From Mytilus galloprovincialis (taxonomy: Eukaryota > Mollusca > Bivalvia > Mytilida > Mytilidae): DNA of 64,000 bases. Both the position numbers and the translations under genes were made by a program. The stretch lies in assembly GCF_965363235.1 (NCBI RefSeq), contig NC_134839.1, positions 95,685,743 to 95,749,742 of the forward strand. Direction: 5' to 3'. This document shows, piece by piece, positions 56,701 to 64,000 of the stretch (positions are counted from its first letter, which is position 1; each line of letters starts with the position of its first letter). The notes under the pieces were generated by a model. It saw only the letters and a list, made by a program, of their open reading frames with translations. It did not search any database and had not been told where the DNA came from.

Positions 56701-59700
56701 TTGTTTACTGTAATTTTGGTTCAATTTTCTTTGACCTCTCTAGAAGTCAGTAGGTGTGAAGAAAAGGATAAAAATAAATATACAGTATGCCCAGAGAGTT
56801 TGTAATCGCGAACTCTAATCACCGATTTGGGAGTCTAGCGGTATGACACGGCGAATCACGGATTATACTCCCAATTTCCTCCAAAGATTCTCTCCCAACA
56901 CCGTGTGGCTGTTAATTGGTTTATTGCCCATCGGATGTACTGAAAATTAATGACGCGTGACAACATAATCCGATTAGTCAGATTTATTACCTATGTACAT
57001 TTAATCGATCTTTATTGCACCTGTATGCTTTAAAACAGGTATTAAAATGTCCTTTCTTTGACAGATAAAAATGTGACATTATCATTCAAAATAAGATAAT
57101 TATTCTTGTATGTTTTTGCCCCATGTCATTTTCATTTAAAATAAAAACATTAACGTACCAACAAATAAAAATATGAATAAAACACTTTAATATTTTGTAT
57201 TTTTATTATAGCCCGGTCAGGTCATAATTTGTGTTTTTTCAACAAAGTCGATTTTACCACAATTAATATCTTTTATGACCTACTCAGTGAGCAATATCTG
57301 GTTCATTAATTGTTTGATATTTAAAAATCAACTGGCTCAACCCGAAAGTTAATTTATCGGATCGCTAAGTGAACTCTTTTACTTTCAATTTATTTTGCAA
57401 TGTAAAATATTATGTTTCACTACTTCCAGTACATTAATGACTTGAATTATTTAAATTCAGAAAAGAAACTGTAAAGTGACATCTCTGTTGAAAGAAGGGA
57501 AAACGTTTTGTATGCAATGTGCCCTATATATCTATAAAAACACAACACTGAGAGACATTCCCCGCCCAGACACAATACATTAATTACAACCTAATTAATT
57601 ATATGAAGAAAAAAAATCATGTGTAGTTTATAATTTCTGTTATTGATCCTTTATTATTTAAAATAAAATTGGATGGGAGCAATCCGTATTTTACTGCTCG
57701 TTGAAAGTCCTTGGCGAAATAAAAAAAAGAAGTATTTCAACCATCCCTATAGAATATTAAAATGAAATTATATCCTGAAAGAAATACGTGAAAAAAAATG
57801 TGAATAGGATTTTAACAATCTGCACATTTTCACAGAGGATCTCTACCAATGCCCAACAGGAACTGAACAACATGCATCCTGTTTTCATCTACCATTAATG
57901 TATATTGTTGACCATGGACGTATAAATAATGTCTACGTTTACGTTCTGTGTTCACTGAGAAACGTAAAAATAAAGGGCTGGTGTTCGTTTATTTAGAAAA
58001 GGATTTTAATTTAGAATCCGGTTAATCAATTGTAAAAGGACCTTCTAGAGCCTCAATCTTAACGCACACAAATAAATGTCAATCATTACAAAGCAAATTT
58101 AAACCCTGAATGAATTTTCCCATGGTCATCCAGAAAGGTCACCGGAGTTTACTGTTATGTGATAATATTTGCCGCCAAATAAAAATCTGGTTGACAAAAA
58201 TGTCACTATTTTTAGCATTCAATATTGTGAACGAAGTCAAGTTCAAAGTTCAACCACGCACTGTTGATCACTGAGATGTGTATTGTCTTCCCACGGCAAT
58301 TAATTGTTTAAAAAAATTTAAAGATCACTGTCCTTAATACAACACACAAGTTTACATTCATTGTGCATAAAGGAATATTATGCAACGACGAGTTGATGCA
58401 GCTATAGAGTTATTCCTGTTGTTGCTGAAATGTATTATTAATCCTAAAGTAATGATAACAAATTGTAAAGAGATTAAGAAAAAATGCTGTAGCCTTATTA
58501 AGCATAACAAATGGTGAATAGTATTTTCTTTTTTACTTGCATATACAGGTTTTTAGACACGTAACTTTCTTTAAACTGCTCACATTTAATTTAGTATTAG
58601 TTTCCGTTTATTTTTACGCAAGTATGTCTCTTTTCGTAAGTCATATAATTTACCGAAGAAAAAAAAAACGAGGTCAAATGAAGTATTTTTTTTATATATA
58701 AAACTTTAATGCAATTGAAAGAATTAACAACAACATTTTTCTTTTAAATCTTTTATTTGTTTCAAGCAATTAAGTAATCGTAAAATGAAAATGGCGTAGA
58801 CTTATTAGCATAACGAATAGTGAATAATATTTTCTTTTTTACTTGTACACTAAAATTTGAGACGTGTAATTTTCTTTAAACTGCCTACAAGTCAAAATCA
58901 AATATAGTTGTTTTTAATAAAACTTATTTTAAATGTACAGTGTAATTGAAAGAATTAACAGTAACGTTTTGCCTTTTAATGTTTTAATTGTTTCAAGCAA
59001 TCAGATATATAACCTGATTATCAATAGACAGGAAATACAATTGTTTAATAACATTAGCTTGACTGTCGCGTGTCAGCATAGATCAGACGGATTAGGGCAA
59101 TCAATTACCTGGTGTGACACTGCGTCACATCGGACTGGGAGAGATGTCGCTAAAACAATAAACAAAAGGTAGCGAATATAGCGGAAGTCAGAGGGAATAC
59201 TCCCAAATTTCTCAGAGAATTTAGGGAGGGATGTCAGAGTTTCCTGGTGTCAAACCAAGAAAAAACTTGGTGTTTGGAGTTTGGGAAGGCTTTCGCAAAA
59301 TTTGTACTGTATAATTATTAATTGTCTGGGGACATTTTTGTTTGCACCAGTAAATAATAAAATTCCAATGTCAATAATTAAACTATGTGGTCAGATAGCT
59401 ATTTATTTAATCTATATATGTTTTTCCTTGACAGATTTTAAATTACCTGTAGTGTTAGGTATGATATTATAGTACTGACTCATCTGTAATACATGTGATG
59501 AATTGAATTATAAATATATGCCACAGTGAAATAGTTTTTGACAGTCCTGTGAAGCAATTAACACTGACAACACCTTTTCCAGAAAGTTAGAAATCCATTA
59601 TATGTAGATTTATAAACCATTTAATTCTTCTCAATACATTTCAGCTCCAGAAGCAGAAGGTATGTTTCTTGATATGTGGTGTAAAACTCTGTACAAAGAA

Positions 59701-62700
59701 AAAGAAAAGAAATAGCTATGAATTATCAAAAGTTATGTCCTCAAAAGTTTACATCAAAAATAACTACACATGTATATGTTTAAAAATGAACACATGACTT
59801 TTGAAAGTTATTATTTTACAAGTAAAGCATCTACTATTACTCAAAACAGGTTATCATTTAAACAGCTACAAAAGTTTGGATGGAAAATATAGAGATGTTA
59901 AGCATCTCTTAAAAGTATGTTTAATATAAGAAGTCCATTTGAGAGATCTATCTAGCTGGAAAGATTGAATTTGTCTGCTCTGAGACTTGTACAATCAATC
60001 TTAAACCCTCCTAAAGTTAGAAAGATTCATAAAGATCTTGAGACAATTTGTTTTTGAAAAGCTGAAAATTCTGGTTTGCCTCTGAACCTAACTCCCAAAA
60101 TAATTTGGTCACATTTTTTCTCAGCTTTGTGTCAGCATGCTTCATTGTGTGACATGTTTTCCGTTTCATTCTTCATTCTAAAGCATCATGTTTACAGAAT
60201 ACTAATGTATTCTTGCAATTTGTTTTAATATTGTATTATGTTTTATTTTGTTACTATTTAGCCGAGATCCCTCACCAGCCTATTCTCGTGACTACAAAAA
60301 TAACTCTTCAAAACGCTATGGTTATGGTAGAAGTTATAGCCGATCACCACCAAGATACAGAGGAGGAGGAGGAGGAGGAAGGGTAGGTAGATGATTAACA
60401 ACTTGTATCCAAGTTATGGGAATTCTTATCAATTTTTTTTAACTTAAACAAAATGACAATGCAAAAAGACAATGCAAAGTTTAATTGACTTTAACAAAAT
60501 ACAAAAATTACAACATTTTCAGTAGTTTAAAACAACTTGCTTAAGTAGTCTACAAAAAAATCCTGTTTCTCTTTTAATTATTATATAGGATATTTCAATT
60601 CATGCTCCTCAACAACTAGTTAGACAGAGTTGCACAGTTAGGTGATATGTATAATGGTTAAACTTACAGGTTAATAAATGTTACCATGCAAAGCACAATA
60701 AAATGCTGTTCATCCTTTTATATATATATATATATATATATCATAATAAATATATAAATATTATAATATATACTATAAATATATCTAGAATTAAACAATA
60801 CAGAGACAAGCATACACCTTAACAATAACATTCAGACATTTTTGGTTCACTTTTGTCACAACACTGGAAACTGGTCAAATTCCCTCAATTTGAAAACCTG
60901 ATAAAAATGTCTGTATAGCTTGTTGCAACCAATTTGCATGCACCCAGTAAAGACAAACAAATCAGCCTATAGAAATTATTGGATAAGATCAAAGATTTTT
61001 GTTTTATTTCATAGAATAGAAAGTCCTGATATTGCTGTTTATTTTGAGTCTTCAATAATGGAAGTTGATGTCAGAAATGATATACTTTTTTTGTTCTTTT
61101 TCAGAAATACAAGGTATGTTAGAAAGCCTCGGGTACACTTTACAACAGATATGAAGAGTAGTTATTCTTAATTTGTGAATATTTTTGTTTTTAATTTCAA
61201 GTCTATTAAATTTTACATGTTAAAGTTACTCTGGTTATATTTTAAAATATTCTATTTATACCTTATTTACCTACTACATATGCTTACTGTAACACATACA
61301 TTGTAATTAAAACAGTGGGTTAATTACTCAAAAATGTTTTATCAGTAAAGTCAAGTTTATTATTGAACAAAATGACTTTGGACTTTGCCCAGAATGAAAC
61401 ATTATTACCATTAGATATATATAAACACTCATAAGCAGTAAAAATACATAAAAAGTATAACTAGAATCACAGAAGTTGTTTTTTTTTTTTTTATTTAATG
61501 CAAGAAACATTCTTTGGTCTACCAAAATGTTAGAATATTTCTAATTCCATTATTCATAAGATCTTGATCACATTCCATTACTAAGTTGCTATTGAACTTG
61601 AAATTGAGAATTTATTACCACATTTAGAACCAGATAGGCAAAAGTTTTCAGATGCAGAGCTATTTTTATATTATTACAATTTTTTTTGGATTTTTTTCAG
61701 CTATTGTATCCTAATTTGTGTTATATGTTGTTTTTGTAGGATACTTCACCAATGTCAAACAGAAGAAGACATGTAGGCAATAGGGTTAGTATCAAAGTTG
61801 CTTTGTAGGTACATGTATCATGTTCAAGAGAAGGCAGGTCATTTGATGTATGATGGATATGCAACTCTTCAAAACATGAACTAAACAATTTCTGCATTTA
61901 TATATAAGGAGAAAATATCTTACAATTTTATTACAAGGGTATAGAAAGAACTTGAATTAGTACTGTGCACCATGTAAATTTGTTCTAACTACTATATTTA
62001 GCGAATGAATGAATCAATATTTCACAAAATTTTAATACGTTTAGTCCTGTAATATTTTATTTCTTAACCCTTAGACTGCTGCATTCATTTCTATTGTACT
62101 TTTGTGTATTGCTGAATAAAATTTTAATCACTGATGAAATAAACATGTTCGCTTACAATCGCTGCATCTTTGTAAATATTGAGTATTCATCAATAAAAGT
62201 TATATAAAAAAGTATTGTTAGATTCCGTATTTTTTATTTATTTTATTTTTGTGTGAGTCTCTGGTCATTTTTTACCTGTACAGGTGCAAATAGAGGTAAA
62301 CAAAGGTAAACTTATTTTTTTCATGTTTTAATCAATGTAAAAGTATCCATGACTTCAGAATTGAACCAATATAGTTAAAAATCTCTTTTAAGAACTAGTT
62401 CCATTGTGATTATCAAAAAAAAAAAGTTTCTTCTCGGACCAACAGCCTTTTTTATGCAAATATTTTCCGGTATTTCCTCCGACTTTCACTGCGCCAACTT
62501 TTACTTCCATGTACAAATATATTTATACGACAAGTTCATTGTTATAGCTTTCATCAATAAATAATCTTGACAAACTTAAAGTTCGGATCTATCGATGTCA
62601 GTCAATATTGATTCACATTTGAAAGGCGAAATGATAAACATCGTAAATCCTGTTTCATGTCATCCATTTTGAACAAGGTCTGGGAATCCCCGTGGTTCTC

Positions 62701-63917
62701 GCTTTTAAAGTCTTCTGTTAGTTTTGATAGAATGTTTCTATTTCCATCTATAATATCTTCTGTTCTCATCCAAATCCTTTTAATCGGCCGCCGCTGTTAA
62801 ATCGTTATCATTGAAATACTTCTGGACGTGTTGGCCATTTCTCCAAATAATATCCGCCATTTTGTCACTTTTTTCATCAAAAATTTTCACTTTCGGTTTT
62901 ATCACTTACACCGGATTTAAAGTCAAGAGGCACTCGAAAGAACGCAGATTTTTAACCAATCAGAATCCATTCAAGTCGAAACTGCCGCAATCTCATGAAT
63001 ATTGACTCCGCCCATTCCATGGTAACTGTGTAAACAAACGAGTTACGGAAAACGACTATAGTGGCGCGTAGCAGTAGCAGACTGCTTTATCGGAACAACA
63101 ATAGTCGCGCGTAGCAGTCTAAGGGTTAATCAAAATTTGAAATTTGGTCAACTCAAAATATCCAAAAGTGTTCATTGATTGAAATGGAGCGAAATTAACA
63201 GAATTGCTTTGTTACATGTGAAGTTAATTAATTCAATACTGGAAAATATTTAACCACAGCAAGGCAAATTCTAATAATAATACATAAAGCTTGACGGGGG
63301 TTACTCTTTGTCATTATTGACAACATGTGTGAACTATTTTATAGGACAAACCAGAACCAACAAGATGTCTTGGTATATTTGGTCTCAGTCTTTACACAAC
63401 AGAGAGAGATCTGAGGGATGTGTTTTCTAGATATGGACCATTAGAGGAAGTTCAAGTTGTTTATGACAGACAGGTATTTTATTAAGTCTCCCCATCAAAA
63501 GTTTGGAGACTTGTTTGGTTTGCTTAGTTCCTCAAAACTAAAAGTAATGCCATTATTAAGCTTGTCTGTTCTAATAGTCCATGTGAGCTATTGTCATTTC
63601 TATGCAACTTATCCTAAGTAAATTCACATTTTCATGTCTTTTTCTTACGCCACTTTAAACATTTAATTTTAAACAACTATGCAGGATTTGATGCAAGGAA
63701 GGTATTCTCCAAGCCATCTTCATTCAGATAAAAATCAAAACCACCTGAGACAATCTGTGATTCAGATAAATACATTTTCAAAGATATTTTGCTTTTAATC
63801 TACAAAATATTATTTTGAATTTCAAATAATCCTTATGTTGATATTTTTGTATTGCAGAGTGGCAGATCAAGAGGATTTTGTTTCATCTATTTCAAGAATA
63901 TTGAAGATTCAATAGAG
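53502..63917 (+). CDS. tra2: Transformer-2 (Tra2) SR splicing factor, partial
   Basis: A nuclear RNA-binding SR protein that activates splice-site choice through exonic enhancers. Eight exons with canonical splice sites keep one frame: 53502-53707, 56388-56462, 59645-59659, 60262-60382, 61105-61113, 61740-61784, 63345-63473 and 63858-63917, giving about 220 residues. The first four are rich in Arg-Ser pairs (RS1 domain) and then Gly ([10 protein letters not shown]). SPMSNRRRH immediately before the RRM is a Tra2 signature. The RRM begins [20 protein letters not shown], and the next exon gives [18 protein letters not shown], holding the RNP1-type RGFCFIYF. Tra2 proteins of flies and vertebrates have the same order. 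Exon 1 with the start codon lies upstream and was not found; the rest of the RRM and RS2 lie beyond the window. Tra2 genes are known to regulate their own splicing; nothing here proves it. Confidence 0.95.
53760..53984. other. Tra2 intron, start
   Basis: Holds short blocks (TGTCCACCTGTCCGCC and TATCCACCTGTCCCCC) that repeat with about 80 bp spacing. Nothing else recognised. Confidence 0.35.
53985..55660 (+). mobile_element. Tandem-array element inside a Tra2 intron
   Basis: A GTCGTCGTCC core (54053) is followed by four units of about 164-178 bp (AAGGTTTATGACCACAAAAG at 54130, 54294, 54461, 54639), then about four units of about 125 bp (GGTCCAAAGGGTCC blocks, 54715-55195). It ends in a short-unit minisatellite (55240-55650). 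The core matches 28900-29340 on the other strand. No coding function. It fills most of this intron. Confidence 0.75.
55240..55650 (+). repeat. Minisatellite with self-complementary unit
   Basis: Repeats of TTCAATTGCACAGTATTGTG and CAATAGCAAGAAAT, about 36 bp per unit with variants. A ~200 bp higher-order block is duplicated (TTATGGGCCCAGTTTTCAAG at 55196 and 55397). TTGCACAGTATTGTGCAA is a near-perfect palindrome. Confidence 0.8.
56388..56462 (+). CDS. tra2: Tra2 exon: RS repeat
   Basis: Acceptor TTGTTTAAG|ATCAAG, donor CGATA|GTAAGT. It encodes [20 protein letters not shown] and RRSSR. 75 nt, phase 2 at both ends. Confidence 0.88.
56470..59640. other. Large Tra2 intron, no gene
   Basis: The middle (56783-59309) is flanked by TA and starts and ends with short inverted CAGTA, so it may be one old transposon. 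Two related blocks at 58480-58620 and 58790-58930 (TTACTTGCATATAC and TTTCTTTAAACTGC types) form a local duplication. Confidence 0.35.
59645..59659 (+). CDS. tra2: Tra2 15-nt microexon
   Basis: CTCCAGAAGCAGAAG lies between acceptor ATACATTTCAG and donor GTATGT. It adds SRSR in frame (phase 2 in and out), so it can be skipped without a frameshift. Confidence 0.75.
60262..60382 (+). CDS. tra2: Tra2 exon: RS/Gly-rich segment
   Basis: Acceptor TTACTATTTAG, donor GTAGGT. It encodes [33 protein letters not shown] and six Gly then Arg. It ends in phase 0. Confidence 0.9.
60718..60785. repeat. TA microsatellite
   Basis: About 14 TA dinucleotides followed by a degenerate TA-rich tail, within a Tra2 intron. 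Confidence 0.85.
61105..61113 (+). CDS. tra2: Candidate Tra2 9-nt microexon (KYK)
   Basis: AAATACAAG lies between a strong acceptor (TTTTTGTTCTTTTTCAG) and donor GTATGT. Flanking exons are in phase 0, so inclusion or skipping both keep the frame. It is not needed for the protein and is supported only by splice signals. Confidence 0.5.
61740..61784 (+). CDS. tra2: Tra2 exon: SPMSNRRRH linker to RRM
   Basis: Acceptor TGTTTTTGTAG, donor GTTAGT. It encodes [15 protein letters not shown], the conserved stretch immediately before the RRM in Tra2 proteins. 45 nt, phase 0. Confidence 0.92.
62068..63125. mobile_element. Non-autonomous piggyBac-like element, TTAA TSD
   Basis: CCCTTAGACTGCT at the left and AGCAGTCTAAGGG at the right are exact inverses. 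TTAA flanks both sides (62064-62067, 63126-63129), as required for piggyBac. 1058 bp without transposase. Right-end motifs GCGCGTAGCAG repeat (63062-63120). It sits in the intron before the RRM exon. Confidence 0.88.
63345..63473 (+). CDS. tra2: Tra2 exon: RRM first half
   Basis: Acceptor TTTTATAG, donor CAG|GTATTT. It encodes [20 protein letters not shown] and [23 protein letters not shown], containing the RNP2-type LGIFGL motif. 129 nt, phase 0. Confidence 0.95.
63858..63917 (+). CDS. tra2: Tra2 exon: RRM RNP1 segment
   Basis: Acceptor ATTGCAG, donor GAG|GTAAAA. It encodes [20 protein letters not shown] with the RNP1-type motif. 60 nt, phase 0. The RRM continues past the window. Confidence 0.95.
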
Positions 63918-64000
63918 GTAAAATTTTAATAAAATTGAGCTTTTGTATCCAATCAAATTAAATTATTACATGTTTTATTGCTTTACACAATAAATATAAG

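Noticed and set aside
56783-59309. A 2.5 kb TA-flanked transposon filling the large Tra2 intron
   Set aside because: Only about five terminal bases (CAGTA) are inverted; the further similarity between the ends is too weak to call.

Overview
The window is AT-rich, intron-rich animal DNA packed with short dispersed repeats. From memory, several repeat families match ones that are abundant in marine mussels, so the likely source is a mussel of the genus Mytilus or a close relative. This assignment rests on repeat recognition and on the two host genes, not on a search. No rRNA, tRNA, CRISPR array or bacterial-type operon was seen.

Two host genes are supported. The first is an ADF/cofilin gene on the minus strand (coding exons 17087-16816 and 14927-14771). 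Its two coding exons join in frame into a 142-residue protein. The second is a transformer-2 (Tra2) type SR splicing factor on the plus strand. Eight exons are visible from 53502 to 63917: RS-rich exons, two microexons (15 and 9 nt) and the first two exons of the RRM. The gene starts before 53502, where I could not find exon 1, and runs off the right edge. One weak unrecognised minus-strand exon candidate lies at 3684-3947 beside a CpG-rich patch.

Almost everything else is mobile or repeated DNA. 1-5400 holds a few short repeats and no clear gene. 5401-10135 holds a hairpin-ended element and a ~362 bp tandem array. Each unit of that array carries a minus-strand hammerhead ribozyme motif (a retrozyme), and the array is split by a 1610 bp terminal-inverted-repeat (TIR) element with a 4 bp target duplication. 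11.5-13.6 kb holds SINE- or MITE-like repeats. 16-18.5 kb holds a second retrozyme copy, a MITE and a foldback element carrying another MITE. 21-24 kb holds a decayed Penelope-like element behind a long inverted repeat, and the 3' tail of a LINE. 25.9-29.3 kb holds a Harbinger-like MITE and a 6-unit ~194 bp tandem array. 30.6-32.3 kb holds palindromic MITEs. 35.8-38.2 kb is a 2.4 kb TIR element full of a CCTCCGTAACG-like motif. 38.9-44.5 kb holds more TIR elements and a 0.68 kb nested palindrome. 45.2-53.2 kb is a repeated segment present twice. In it each copy has insertions missing from the other, giving natural empty sites for three elements.

The repeat content shapes the host genes. Two of the larger Tra2 introns are largely occupied by identifiable mobile elements, and the cofilin intron carries a retrozyme copy. 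The most interesting signals are the hammerhead retrozyme array and its left edge next to the ribozyme cleavage site, the reciprocal empty sites at 45-53 kb, the 43 kb palindrome, and CRE-like TGACGTCA sites carried mainly inside short inverted-repeat elements.
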